DNA of 50,147 nucleotides, taken from Solimicrobium sp. Its GTDB lineage: Bacteria > Pseudomonadota > Gammaproteobacteria > Burkholderiales > Burkholderiaceae_D. The DNA lies in NCBI GenBank assembly GCA_021155915.1, contig JAJNBE010000007.1:1-50147 (forward strand), read 5' to 3'. Each line of letters starts with the position of its first letter. Within the stretch, counting starts at the first letter, position 1. Positions 1-9,900 of this stretch are shown in pieces. The notes under the pieces are model-generated. The model was given only the letters and a program-made list of their open reading frames with translations, was not told the DNA's origin and did no database searches. The position numbers and the translations under genes are program-made.

Positions 1-518
1 CCGATCCTGATGCGAGCTGGCTTAAAAAGGGGAGTAAGTTCCACTTTGGTTACCGGAGTTATGTGACCGTTGACGCCCAGGATGGCTATGTGCGTGGCGT
101 ACATACTGCACCGGCCAACGAGAGCGAAGTGAGTCATCTTGAACATGCCCTCGATGCTGCGCACATCACGCCCACTCGTCTTTACGCGGATAAAGGTTAC
201 GCCAGCGCCTCGAACCGGCAGAAGCTGCGTCAACGCACCATCAAGAGCGCCATCATGTACAAAGCGCAAAGAAATACACCACTCACCCCGCGGCAACGGC
301 AGGCTAATAAACTCATCAGCCGTCGGCGCTATATCGTCGAGCAATGCTTCGGTACGGCCAAACGACTATTTGGCATGGGGCGTGCCAGCTACTTCGGCAC
401 CTACAAAGTCAACGCACAAATTATCCTTAAAGGTCTATGCATGAATCTGTTGAAAGCAGCCAATAAAATTTTTATTGAAACGCCGTTAAGGGGAGTAGTC
501 CGTACAAAAGTAGCGTAA
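1..518 (+). CDS. IS5-family transposase, C-terminal part (cut by window edge)
   Basis: The reading frame is open from base 3 at the left edge and ends at TAA 516-518, so only the C-terminal ~171 residues are visible; the GTG at 63 is internal. It shows the DDE transposase features of the IS5 group: a beta-strand ending in VTVDAQDGYV, the motif YADKGYAS carrying the second acidic residue, and a C-terminal RYIVEQCFGTAKR block matching the R-(3)-E-(6)-K signature with the catalytic Glu. It would catalyse cut-and-paste movement of its own IS. It is more GC-rich than the flanking DNA, as expected for an acquired element. Family assignment is confident; subgroup and integrity upstream cannot be judged. 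Confidence 0.88.
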   Translation, partial: DPDASWLKKGSKFHFGYRSYVTVDAQDGYVRGVHTAPANESEVSHLEHALDAAHITPTRLYADKGYASASNRQKLRQRTIKSAIMYKAQRNTPLTPRQRQANKLISRRRYIVEQCFGTAKRLFGMGRASYFGTYKVNAQIILKGLCMNLLKAANKIFIETPLRGVVRTKVA

Positions 519-558
519 AGGGGGAAATACCCCTTAAAAACCAGGTCTTTACACCTCT
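1..558 (+). mobile_element. Right end of an IS5-type insertion sequence
   Basis: The transposase frame ends at 518. About 15 bases later is a short GC block (GGGGGAAATACCCCTT) followed by CCAGGTCTTTACACCTCT at roughly 541-558, which would read inward as AGAGGTGTAAAGACCTGG, a plausible right terminal inverted repeat. The left end is outside the window, so the repeat pair and any target duplication cannot be checked. The boundary is inferred. Confidence 0.4.
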
Positions 559-749
559 ATAGTGATAAAAACGCTAATTATTTACTGGAAAAATTTTTTA
601 ACCGGTATTTTCTTCTAAATGTGAGGATCATGCAGAGGTCTTTTAGAGTAATAAATGGCGACTTACCCTAAAAAAAAGTATCGAAACATTTTCTATTTCT
701 AAATTATTTCGTTGATGCGAAGGTTTTCTTTAGCGAGATCGATTTAAAT

Positions 750-1715
750 TTATATCAAATAGGTCAGTTTCGGTAACTTTGCTCTCAGGTTTTTTTCGTC
801 AATGGCGCCAAGGTTGTCGCGACCAATAGTTAGTGACGTGAGACTGGTCCAATTCAATGGGTGAGCCAAGCCGTCGAACTTGAGATTATTGCCCTTGAGA
901 TTTAGTGACGTAAGAGCCGTCAACTTTACCAGCAAAGGCATAACACCGATTTCGATTTGGTTAAATTCAATGTTTAGCGAAAGCAGTTTTGTCAACTTTG
1001 TCAGGTAAGATGCACCCTCGGAACCGAGGTGATTTTCGCCGATATTAAGTGAAGTAAGATTTGTCAGTTCCGCTATGGAAGCCGCACCTTTTATTCCGAG
1101 TTGATTGAACTGGATGCTCAGAGAAATGAGTTTGCTTAGCTTGGCTATGTGAGCCGCGCCGTCGGGACCTAGCTTATTTTCTTCAATATTCAGCAAAGTG
1201 AGGTTCGGCAGCTTTGCGAGATGCGCTGTACCGTCAGGTCCAAGATTATTGGACTCAATGTTTAGCGAAGTTAGATTTGTCAATTTCGCCAAGTGAACCG
1301 TACCGGCTCGGCCAAGGTCATTCAAACGAATGTTCAGCGATGTGAGATTACCGAATTTTCCCACAGAGGCCGCCCCGGCAATCTTGAGATTATTGCCTTC
1401 GATATTCAAAAAGGCGAGTTTCGACAGTTTAGAAAGGTAACTGACGTCCGTGCGAGTGAGTTTTAATTCGGAAACTGTCAATTTTATTTCTTTTATCTGC
1501 TTATTTTCACACCAGCTTTGAATTAACCCTTTGAAGAGGTCAGTTTGCATAGAGCTAATTGTGATTTTTAATGACGGAACTTCCAGTACTTTATAGCACT
1601 CAAAAAACCGATTGGTTGCTATGTTTGTTATCTCCTCAAGCTTAATATTCCTCTCCCACACACCATTAAATGCTTTACGTGCAGCTAACGATACCTGAGC
1701 CATCGCTTTCAACAT
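750..1715 (-). CDS. Leucine-rich-repeat protein (C-terminal part of a split F-box/LRR protein)
   Basis: 321 residues made almost entirely of ~24-residue leucine-rich repeats of the form LTSLNIxxNxLGxxGxxHLAKLTN, about nine copies from residue ~85 to the end, of the ribonuclease-inhibitor/GALA-like type used for protein binding. The first ~80 residues are non-repeat. The frame begins at ATG 1713-1715, which overlaps the stop of the upstream frame as ATGTTGA. Its first residues (AMAQVSLAARKAF) look like the second half of an F-box whose first half (IPNEVSWKIAGYL) ends the upstream frame, so the two ORFs were probably one gene broken by a one-base deletion. F-box/LRR proteins in intracellular bacteria are typically secreted effectors that recruit host ubiquitin ligase; that role is inference here. 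Confidence 0.75.
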   Translation of the reverse strand: MLKAMAQVSLAARKAFNGVWERNIKLEEITNIATNRFFECYKVLEVPSLKITISSMQTDLFKGLIQSWCENKQIKEIKLTVSELKLTRTDVSYLSKLSKLAFLNIEGNNLKIAGAASVGKFGNLTSLNIRLNDLGRAGTVHLAKLTNLTSLNIESNNLGPDGTAHLAKLPNLTLLNIEENKLGPDGAAHIAKLSKLISLSIQFNQLGIKGAASIAELTNLTSLNIGENHLGSEGASYLTKLTKLLSLNIEFNQIEIGVMPLLVKLTALTSLNLKGNNLKFDGLAHPLNWTSLTSLTIGRDNLGAIDEKNLRAKLPKLTYLI

Positions 1716-1945
1716 CGGTTATTTAGGTAACCCGCTATTTTCCACGATACCTCATTGGGAATAGGCTCAAAAATCCAATTCGACAGACTCTGTGCTAGGT
1801 CATACGTGTTATTCACGTTATGTTCATCTAACGTAGGCTGTGTTTCTTTTACAGAAGAAAAATCTTTTGTGTGTGCTTCTTCTCTTACAGACTGTGACCA
1901 AGAGGGGAGGTGGTACTGATAACTTTTTCGATTAATAGTTTCCAT
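1709..1945 (-). CDS. N-terminal half of F-box motif protein, out of frame with the LRR ORF
   Basis: A frame of 78 residues from ATG 1943-1945, preceded by AAGGT five bases upstream; the frame can be extended to a TTG at 2026 but that start has no obvious ribosome site. It ends EPIPNEVSWKIAGYLNNRC. PNEVSWKIAGYL matches the first half of an F-box (LPxEhhxxIxxYL). The expected second half (about ten residues later, VSxxARKxF) is found in the next ORF in the -1 frame. The pair overlaps by a few bases. Read together from 1945 to 750 they give one ~398-residue F-box/LRR protein. Translational coupling of two real proteins is the alternative, but a motif split exactly at the junction favours a frameshift or sequencing indel. 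Confidence 0.55.
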   Translation of the reverse strand: METINRKSYQYHLPSWSQSVREEAHTKDFSSVKETQPTLDEHNVNNTYDLAQSLSNWIFEPIPNEVSWKIAGYLNNRC

Positions 1946-2100
1946 CGCATACCTTATTTTTTGGGGGCGGAATTTTGGTTGATACAGATGCGGCCAACGT
2001 TTCAAAATAAATTCATTAAAAAGCAAAATTAAAAAAGATGAGTCAGGAATTATTTATAAGGTTCTTCGATGTTTTCTTTCATGTCTAGTTAAATCAAAAA

Positions 2101-2274
2101 TTAGCGGAGTAGGGTACTCAGTAGCGGGTGGATTACTTCATGCCATTTTAAATCTGAAAACCATTCGTTAGAAGACCTGCCGAACTGTGCTAAACCTGCG
2201 TACATCAGGATGTCCACACCAAACTGTCGGATACTGCGTAGAGGTTCGATCCGCCGATAAAAATTCCCATACAT
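2101..2274 (-). CDS. Small 57-residue hypothetical protein
   Basis: ATG at 2272-2274 and TAA at 2101-2103. AGGAG lies three to four bases upstream of the start, a little close, and there is an in-frame TAG nine bases before the start, so the ORF is not a longer gene running in from upstream. The peptide starts MYGNFYRRIEPL and ends HPLLSTLLR, rich in aromatic and charged residues with a composition typical of real coding sequence (NEWFSDLKWHEV). I do not recognise a family. It may be a genuine small protein or a conserved remnant of a larger one. Confidence 0.4.
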   Translation of the reverse strand: MYGNFYRRIEPLRSIRQFGVDILMYAGLAQFGRSSNEWFSDLKWHEVIHPLLSTLLR

Positions 2275-2571
2275 TCTCTCCTAAACGTTTTCAGCAATAC
2301 ATACCTTTGTATGATGAAAAAAAATCTAGATCAACTTAGTATTCTCTTTCGGTGCATTGGGTGTTTTGAAATGCCTGGAAGGAATAACTTCCATAGGCCG
2401 TAGCTGAATAATAAGTCTTTTTGAAAGTAATCGGTTCTAAGGTTTATACAAATTGACTGACAAGTATTTGGTGCAATTCAGATGCCGTTTATCTGTGCTA
2501 ATAGTCCACACAACACAATGTTTTAGCAATTTTAAAATAAAAGAAGTCTTTTGATATTAAGGTGATTTACG

Positions 2572-3045
2572 ATGGAAAGCAGAATAAGTATGCCCGCCAC
2601 TAATGTGAGCCAAATTAACCCCCCGAAACCTTTTAGGGAGCAAGAAGACGACCAACTTTTATCTCCCTCAACATTAGTTGTGAGCGAAGATAATTGCAGG
2701 CCTTCTGAGAGCACCCGAGTGTTTCTTTCATCCGCGGCAACGCATGGAGGAATGTTTTTAATGGGAGGCGGCACTATTGGCATTGGAGCACTCATATGGA
2801 CATTTTTTATGCACTGCAATCCTCTTCCGTCTGACTGCTCTCATAACTTGCAGCCTCCTTCTAATCACACGCAATTCGTATGCGACATAGAGGCCATTAA
2901 ACGCGAGTTTAGTCTTTTGGCAGCACCGTTTGGAATGTTATTAGGACTTTTTCTGTTTCTCGGAGCTTTTTTGGGCCCACATTGTTATCAGCATTGCTTT
3001 AACGCAAATCATCCTCAAAAATTTTCGCCTCAAGAGCTTCTTTAA
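2572..3045 (+). CDS. Small membrane protein, two predicted helices, unknown function
   Basis: 157 residues, ATG at 2572 with AAGGTG about eight bases upstream. The first ~55 residues are polar; then come two hydrophobic segments, roughly residues 60-82 (GGMFLMGGGTIGIGALIWTFF) and 122-145 (LLAAPFGMLLGLFLFLGAF), separated by a Cys-containing loop (CNPLPSDCSHNLQ). The tail is short and polar. This is the layout of two-hairpin membrane proteins common among intracellular bacteria, but no family is recognised. The opposite-strand frame over the same bases is not coding-like. Confidence 0.6.
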   Translation: MESRISMPATNVSQINPPKPFREQEDDQLLSPSTLVVSEDNCRPSESTRVFLSSAATHGGMFLMGGGTIGIGALIWTFFMHCNPLPSDCSHNLQPPSNHTQFVCDIEAIKREFSLLAAPFGMLLGLFLFLGAFLGPHCYQHCFNANHPQKFSPQELL

Positions 3046-3227
3046 TAATAAGAAAATATCTCAGTTGTCCGACGTTGAATAAAACGGCCTCAGATGAGCA
3101 CAATCTTTATCTCATTTGCCGTAAGTTTAAACATTCCCTAACTGTTCAGATCGAAAGTTTTTAAATATTTTGTGGAAGACAATTGTAATAGTCCAAAACA
3201 GGTCAAAAAAATTTAGGAGCATTTTAC

Positions 3228-3854
3228 ATGAATATAATCCAGTCAAAAAAGCGCATTTTAATTATTGATGATTGTCCAATCATAGCTCATGCCATTGCTT
3301 CGGGAATAGCAAAAGTCGATGATTCCATTCATATGGTGATTTGTGATAATGCGGTAGATTCGATAGCCGAATTAGGAAAATCTTCATGGTTCCGAATTTT
3401 TATTTCCCTAGATTTGGACAAATGTCGAGGTTTGCATCTCATGCGGAAATGCCACGAATTAAAAATTACTAATCACTGTGCAGTTACGGCTCCAAAAAAT
3501 ACTCAGTGGGAGGCCGAAATGAAAAAGATGGGGGTACTTGGGCTAATAAAAAGAGACTCCAGCCTTAAAGATTTTGAAAGGGCATTAGTCTCAATATTAA
3601 ATGGGATATCCGTATGGCCAGACTTACATAAGGTCTTAAGTAAATCTTCTTGTACCTCTTACTTAACACGAAGACAAGAAGATGTTTTATGCCTCCTTCA
3701 TCGTGGTTATACATCAAAAAAAATCGCTGCTCAGTTGGGTTTAAGTTCTGGAACAGTTAACAACCACGTCATGAGCCTAGTTCGCTCGCTTAATGCTACC
3801 GGGCGTACTCATGCCGTTGCTAAGGCAATTGAATTTGGATATATCGAAATATGA
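3228..3854 (+). CDS. Response regulator, REC plus LuxR-type HTH (NarL/FixJ class)
   Basis: 208 residues with AGGAGC upstream of ATG 3228. The N-terminal receiver domain (residues ~8-125) has the acidic pair D14/D15, a phospho-acceptor candidate D62 in FISLDLDKCRG, T87 and the conserved lysine K108 (GLIKRDSS). The C-terminal helix-turn-helix (~145-205) reads LTRRQEDVLCLLHRGYTSKKIA with NNHVMSLV in the recognition helix, typical of LuxR/NarL DNA-binding domains. It should be a phosphorylation-controlled transcription factor. No sensor kinase is adjacent, so its partner is elsewhere. It lies about 1.2 kb upstream of the biosynthetic cluster in the same direction and could regulate it, but nothing in the sequence proves this. 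Confidence 0.9.
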   Translation: MNIIQSKKRILIIDDCPIIAHAIASGIAKVDDSIHMVICDNAVDSIAELGKSSWFRIFISLDLDKCRGLHLMRKCHELKITNHCAVTAPKNTQWEAEMKKMGVLGLIKRDSSLKDFERALVSILNGISVWPDLHKVLSKSSCTSYLTRRQEDVLCLLHRGYTSKKIAAQLGLSSGTVNNHVMSLVRSLNATGRTHAVAKAIEFGYIEI

Positions 3855-5051
3855 CTGTGAACGGGTTCATGCGCTAGGCGTAATTTATCTCCTACTTGTC
3901 ACTGATCTTGCAGTTCCCAACAACTAGGCAATCACCACCTAACAAATCATTGATGAGTTTTTGGTTCAACACGCTACCCGCGTGCCGATATCCTTCACCT
4001 CAGGATGTTGCCTGATTATGCCATTGTCAATGGTATAGCTCGTTACTACTAGGGTGGATATATCTAAGTAAAAAACCCCATTTTTCAATTTGTAAGAGTT
4101 GAAGTGTTAACCCTATCTTCAACATACGTAAACTATGTATTGAGTCTATACAGGTTAGATCAGCCGTTTTAGTTTTTTTTAAAAACTAATCCGTATTTAC
4201 CCCACCCAGGTTTAAGAGCGTTTTATATTGCGATTTCTGCGAGGGCACACCTCACCAAAATTTCTGGCTAAACATAGAATTTGCTCTGTGGTGCTACAGT
4301 GATTGCTGAATTTATTCGAGTTTTGGTGCTCTTTAAAAATGCCAGGCAACTTTTAAAATGCTTTGTTTTAGGCTATTACTCGACAGACAATCTGTCATAC
4401 CTATGAACCTGAATAAATAGCCAATCTTTTTTTCAGAACATCCACATAGGCTTGCATCGATTTCTCGAAAAAGGGCATAGCCCGAACCTTCATTGATAAT
4501 TACCTCCGGTACCGTGTACTGTATATCAGTTAAGCCACCAAACTAACTCTCCTGGTAATAGCTGAAGCCAATTGCATTGAGCCCTAAGCCCGGCGAAAAA
4601 ATGCCCTTGAAATACTTCCCACTTGCTTAAACCTCCAAATCGACGTTTTATTACCGCTAAGCTCCCATTAACAGCAGTTTTTTTTGTAGGAGGAGCCACT
4701 GGACATTTAGTTTTTGCAGAGGTTTTTCATAAAAAATTGGATATTTGATCAAGAGGTAATCCAAATTAAACAAAGCATTAGATTTAATGCGTAAAAATTA
4801 AATTTAGTCGTCAAAATTGTATAAGAAAACTTTTAAAGGGCGACGCTTTAATCATTATGGCGATTTTAGAATTTTCTTATTACTGGAAAGGTTTTCATGT
4901 TGCTGGAAATGTAAAAAATTTGTGTGCGGGACTATACCGAAATATTCAACTGTGAAGAAATACACATATACGAAAGGCGGACCTAATGGCATTCTAGAAA
5001 TATGTCGAAATAAGGTCATGGCTCACTTATTGATTATTGCATGATTGAGTT
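3855..5051. other. ~1.2-kb region without a convincing intact gene
   Basis: AT-rich DNA between the response regulator and the amidase. Frames are short and broken. A minus-strand stretch at about 4380-4740 has protein-like fragments in several frames (annotated separately). The 75-codon frame at 4817-5044 has a TTG start, no ribosome site and odd composition, and I do not accept it. The promoter of the cluster probably lies in the last few hundred bases, but I cannot point to a reliable -35/-10 pair. Confidence 0.5.
4380..4740 (-). pseudogene. Decayed coding fragment, unknown family
   Basis: On the minus strand, protein-like runs appear in different frames: one containing CPVAPPTKKTAVNGSLAVIK, and, further downstream, KYFKGIFSPGLGLNAIGFSYY and FGGLTDIQYTVPEVIINEGS, broken by stops and frame changes. 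The second group has the alternating hydrophobic pattern of a beta-rich surface protein, and a MKN start-like codon lies just upstream. I read this as an inactivated gene, possibly an outer-membrane protein, but the identity is a guess. Confidence 0.25.
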
Positions 5052-6479
5052 TTGGATCAAAACCTGGAGATAGAGTTGGATGTATTGAACAGCAGTGCTA
5101 CTCAAATTGTAGCGGCGATAAAGTCCAGAAAGATTAAAGCTACAGAGGTCTTGACTGCTTATTATAATCAAATTGAGCGGGTCAATCCACTTATCAATGC
5201 TGTGATACAAAGCAATCGTGAAATGACGTATCGGCAAGCCGATGAGATTGATGCCGATCTTGATCGCTTCATGCACAAAAAACTGCTTGGCGTGCCATTT
5301 ACTATAAAAAACACCTGCGCAGTGCTTGGTTATCAACCCAACAAAGGTTGCAGAGGCCTGGCAGGAAAATCGAGTGAAGCTGATGCTACCGTGGTAGCTC
5401 GGATGAAGAAAGAGGGCGCTCTCGTGCTCGGCCTGACTAATACCCCAGAATTGAGTATTGGCTACGAAACCGACAATCTTCTGTACGGACAAACCAAAAA
5501 TCCTTTCAATTTCGACCGCTCCCCAGGCGGCAGCAGTGGAGGCGAATCGGCCATTATTGCCGCGCACGGTTCGTTGTTTGGCATCGGATCGGATGCCAGT
5601 GGCAGCTTAAGAATTCCCGCGCATAACACGGGTATTGCCACTCTAAAAATGACCCAGGGACGAGTACCACTGACCGGTCATATTCCACTGGATTGTATGG
5701 GACTGTTCAGCCAGTTCATTTCTTTTGGGCCGATGGCCAGAACTGTGGAAGATTTGAATCTGGTAGCACCACTTATGGTTGGGCCGGATCACCTTGATGC
5801 ACATGTGGTTCCGGTGGCCTGGCGGCCAATCGAAAATGTCGCTTTAGATCGGCTGAAACTGGCTTTTTACACCGATGATGGCATCGCGACCGCCAGTAAA
5901 GATATCGTTGCTGCGATCAGAAACGCGGCTCGTGCGCTGCAACCCGATGTCTTAACAGTTACGGAGCGACGTCCTGATGTGCTTCCTGAAATAGACACTT
6001 TGTTATCAAACAGCATTTTACTAGGGGGTGACGAAGGAGAATGGTTAAGAGATATTTTTCAAAAGCTGAAAATGGACCGGCCTTCTCCTTTGCTTCTGGA
6101 ATTTTACGAAATGTCCAAGAAAAGCAAAATGTCCATTACTGAATTACGCTGGAGTTGGGTCCGCTTCGATCAGCATCGCCGGTCAATGCTTCAATTTATG
6201 GCCAATTATGATGTGATTCTGTGCCCGGTGGCTGCCACTGTAGCAAAATCTCATGGGCAGTCTTTTAAAGAAGTCAAGGACTTCAGTTATTCCATTTGCT
6301 ACAGCTTGGTGAACTGGCCGGTTGTGGTGGTCAATGTGGGACAGTCTGCAGATGGGCTTCCGATTGGCGTTCAGGTAGTGGCAAGGCCGTGGCGTGAAGA
6401 CGTCGCGTTGGCTGTAGCCCGTCATCTTGAACGAACCTTGGGTAGTTCCCTCAAGTGTCCCCTAGGACTGACTCCATAA
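5052..6479 (+). CDS. Amidase-signature family hydrolase (FAAH/GatA-like)
   Basis: Up to 475 residues with the full amidase-signature Ser-cisSer-Lys triad: K86 (PFTIKNTCAV), cis-Ser S161 (SPGGSSGGESA) and nucleophile S185 (GSDASGSLRIPA), with the same spacing (75 and 24 residues) as in characterised members. It hydrolyses, or in reverse forms, an amide bond. TTG 5052 is the first start after an in-frame TGA; TTG 5076 has a better ribosome site (GGAG, six-base spacing) and may be the true start, giving 467 residues. It runs in the direction of the NRPS genes 472 bp downstream. In colibactin biosynthesis an amidase of this family (ClbL) acts on the assembled product, so a tailoring or release role is plausible but unproven. 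Confidence 0.85.
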   Translation: MDQNLEIELDVLNSSATQIVAAIKSRKIKATEVLTAYYNQIERVNPLINAVIQSNREMTYRQADEIDADLDRFMHKKLLGVPFTIKNTCAVLGYQPNKGCRGLAGKSSEADATVVARMKKEGALVLGLTNTPELSIGYETDNLLYGQTKNPFNFDRSPGGSSGGESAIIAAHGSLFGIGSDASGSLRIPAHNTGIATLKMTQGRVPLTGHIPLDCMGLFSQFISFGPMARTVEDLNLVAPLMVGPDHLDAHVVPVAWRPIENVALDRLKLAFYTDDGIATASKDIVAAIRNAARALQPDVLTVTERRPDVLPEIDTLLSNSILLGGDEGEWLRDIFQKLKMDRPSPLLLEFYEMSKKSKMSITELRWSWVRFDQHRRSMLQFMANYDVILCPVAATVAKSHGQSFKEVKDFSYSICYSLVNWPVVVVNVGQSADGLPIGVQVVARPWREDVALAVARHLERTLGSSLKCPLGLTP

Positions 6480-6951
6480 TGTTTGAGCAGAATTCCCTAC
6501 CAGTGCTTGCAAAGGCAAATTATGACAGCGATTAACAGCCGCCCATGTGGCATTAAAAAAAGTTCCCAAGCAGCGTGCCATTTACAAAATTACTATTGCC
6601 TCAAACCAAAATTTGGGCAGAAAAATAGAAGTTTGCTCAAATTTATCCGCATATCATTCTTTGACTGTGTGGACCACTGTTCTTTGATGGGCTCCGATTA
6701 TAACTATACTCTTTCTCCCCATTCTCGCTTGGATCATGACGAAGTGAAAGATGATTGTGGGAAATATTACTTGGGCGACTTAAAGAGCCCGAGCAATTGC
6801 GCTCGTAAGATTTTTTGTCCTCGGTCACTTATTACTCTTCTGGCAGAGTTGGTTCACTGGGACATTAGGAAGTTACACAATGCAAAGCTGCAGCTCGAGT
6901 TTTATTTTGAGCCGGCGCTGAAAACGATCGTCCCGCGCAGGGAGTCCCCTA
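6480..6951. other. Gap between amidase and first NRPS, no convincing gene
   Basis: A 158-codon frame (6483-6959, TTG start) crosses this gap and overlaps the NRPS start, but it has no ribosome site, is Cys- and Ser-rich without structure, and resembles no family I know. I treat the gap as non-coding leader, possibly with a second promoter for the NRPS gene. The last bases (GGGAGTCCCCTA) hold the ribosome site of the NRPS. Confidence 0.45.
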
Positions 6952-9900
6952 ATGCTTAAACGGTTGGCAAACCGGTTTCAGAAGCGATTTTATCTGGAAT
7001 GGGTTTTAAACCAATCCGGCCAAATCTACAATACGCCTCTGATCTATCAAGTCGAAGGTGTACTCGACGAAGTGGCTTTGCAGGCAACATTGGAATATTT
7101 CGTCAACTGCTACGATAGCGGCTGCCGCAGTACATTTTATGAAGACGGCGGGCAGCTTTGCCAAGTAATTGCAGACCATGTGGATGTGGAGTTGGTGGTT
7201 CGTGACCTATCTTCTATCTCGCGGGTGGATGCTGCTGCGATTGAGCGCGAACTTGATTATTCATTTAATTTAGCTAATGGTTTGCTATTCCGCTTTTCTG
7301 TCCTCAAAAGCCTCGGTCACCCTTCCGTCGTTGTACTGAATTTTCACCATATCATTACGGATGCTATTTCAGCCAAGCATTTCGTGCGGGTTCTGCAAAA
7401 ATGTTATCAGCATTTCTCGGCAGATGTGCCTCTGCTTTTACCCGCGCTGGGCAGGAGAGAAGTCGTCGATGATACGTTAAAACTGGAGCGCCAGAACCAG
7501 GAGGATATTGCCTACTGGTGCGAGCAGCTGACTAACCGCAGCCTGCATGTTGATTTACCCAGACAGATTCAAAGTAGAGGCGCAAGTACGCTCGGCGCCT
7601 CTCATTTTTTTGATTTTGATCTAGATCTGACTACCAGCCTTAGGCAATTTTGCCGCGATCACGCTTGCACGCCTTTTATTGCCATTGCCGCGTTATGCGG
7701 AATAGTATTGTCCAAATATACCGGCAAACGAGAATTGGTGCTCAACTATCCAGTTGACGCTCGTCCAGCTGGCGCGAGAGAAATGATTGGCTGCTTCATC
7801 AATAATTTTCCGCTGGTGTTTGAATTTCAACGCTACGACTTGTTGAGTGATCTAGTAGCTGATATCAAACTTCAACGTAAAGAGGCAAAACGGCATTCAA
7901 ACTTTGGCCTGACTGAAGTAGTCCAAAAACTCCGTTTAGGTGCGCTATCCGAAGAGAATCTCTTCAACGTTACGGTGGTCGAAGCGTATTTCGACGACTC
8001 GCCACTAGACATGGGCAACTGTCATTGGCAACCACTGCAATTGCAACGCAAACACGTCGTTGGCGACTTGGTATTTGCCTATCAACCGGGGGACCAGCAC
8101 TTCCGTTTCCGCATAGATTATCGTCTCGACTCGTTTGCGCCATCCTTTATAGTAATGCTGGGGGAAAGCTTGAGTTGGGCTGCAAAAACGTTATTGGGCA
8201 ATGCCGACCGCAGGATAGCCAACGATGTTGTAATGTACCCCGCTATGCGCGACCGTCTACAAACGTTTGCCCAAGGGGCCTCAAAGGCTGTTGCCTATCA
8301 AGAGGGATTAGTGGCCCTGTTTTGTCGATTAGCGGAACGAAATCCTCGGACAACTGCATTGTGTTACCGCGACAAAACCTGGAGTTATCACGAGGTATTG
8401 CTTGGTGCGACTGCTATTGCCGCTTGCCTTCATAACCATTTCGACTCGCGTGCCGTTGAGGGTGAACGTCTGGTGGGCGTCTATCTGGGTGATAAGAGCT
8501 TGGCCGTTCTTTCAATACTGGCCGTACTAGGCAGCGGCTGCGCCTATATTCCTATTGACCCGAATATGCCATCTGTCCGTGTACAAGAATTGGTGAGCGA
8601 AAGCGGGGTGACGGTATTGCTGACTGATCGCAAGCTTGGTGTCAGTTTTAACGGCGCTACGCCGTCACTTTTGTATGTTGACGAGTTACGCCATATTACG
8701 CCGGCGATATCCATCAGGTTACAGGCAGCAGCGGCGGCTACGCTTGCTTATGTGATCTATACCTCAGGTTCGACAGGAAAACCTAAAGGTGTAATGGTCG
8801 ATCATGGAAATTTGGTTAACCTGGTTACCAATTTTATTGCAGAGCTGGCAATCGACCATAGCCATAGGATTGTGGGTGCCACTGGAGTGGGCTTTGATAT
8901 TTTTGGTCTTGAATTGTTCGCTGCCCTCTGCACGGGTGCGAGTTTGTTGCTGCTTGACCAGGAATTAGAGGACGTTGCGAGTTTGATTGCTGTACTTGAC
9001 CGCTATCAGCCCACGTTATTGCAGGGTACACCGTCATTCTGGTCTCTGCTGTCGATGGCAGGATGGCAACCACAACAATCCGATCGACCACGGGATCTGG
9101 TCGCGTTGTGTGGCGGTGAAGCGATGTCGCAGAGCCTAGCGGGTTATCTACTCAAAATCGCAGCCCGCGTTTATCAGGTGTATGGGCCGACTGAGACGAC
9201 TATCTGGTCTAGCCGCCAGCTCTTGCATGACGATAGCCAATATGCAGTTATCGGTCATCCGATCGGTGATACTCGAATATATGTGCTCGATGAGACGCAA
9301 GCGCTGTTACCGCAGTGTGCACACGGTGAGTTGTACATAGGTGGCAAGGGCGTCACTCGCGGGTATTATCGTCAGCCTGCCCTGAGTGCCGAGCGTTTCT
9401 TATCTCTGCAGCCCTACGGTTCTGATAGCGAAAGTGAGAAATTGTATCGCACCGGGGACCGGGGCTACTGGAACGAACGAGGTGAGTTAGTGTATGTTGG
9501 CCGGTTTGATTTCCAGATTAAGATCCGTGGCCATCGCGTCGAGTTGGGTGAAATTGAACACTGGCTGAACCAACAAGTAGGTATAAGCCAAACCGTAGTG
9601 CAGGCTAATGGCATCGCCGACCTAATTTCCTTGGACGCTTACGTAGTAATGGAACACGGTGTCGTACCGAATTGTGATGCATGGCGCGCCGCGTTGCGTG
9701 AAAGACTTCCGTCTTACATGATCCCGCGGAGTTTCATAGTCCTCGACAGTTTGCCGAAAACTTTGAACGGTAAAATTGACCGTCAGGCTTTACCTGATCC
9801 AAACCCGCATCCTAGTTCGCCTTCAGTCGCGCCCGAGGGAATGATTGAACAGCAATTAGCTTTAATTTGGCAGCAAGTCCTGCAACTTGATCAGGTCGGT

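Noticed and set aside
2532..2819. 95-codon frame opposite the small membrane protein
   Set aside because: Antisense shadow of the hydrophobic segment of the plus-strand gene, which has the better ribosome site.
4817..5044. 75-codon frame just upstream of the amidase
   Set aside because: TTG start without ribosome site, atypical Cys/Lys-rich composition, no family resemblance.
6483..6959. 158-codon frame overlapping the first NRPS start
   Set aside because: No ribosome site, no recognisable motif, and amino-acid usage unlike its neighbours; likely a chance open frame in the leader.
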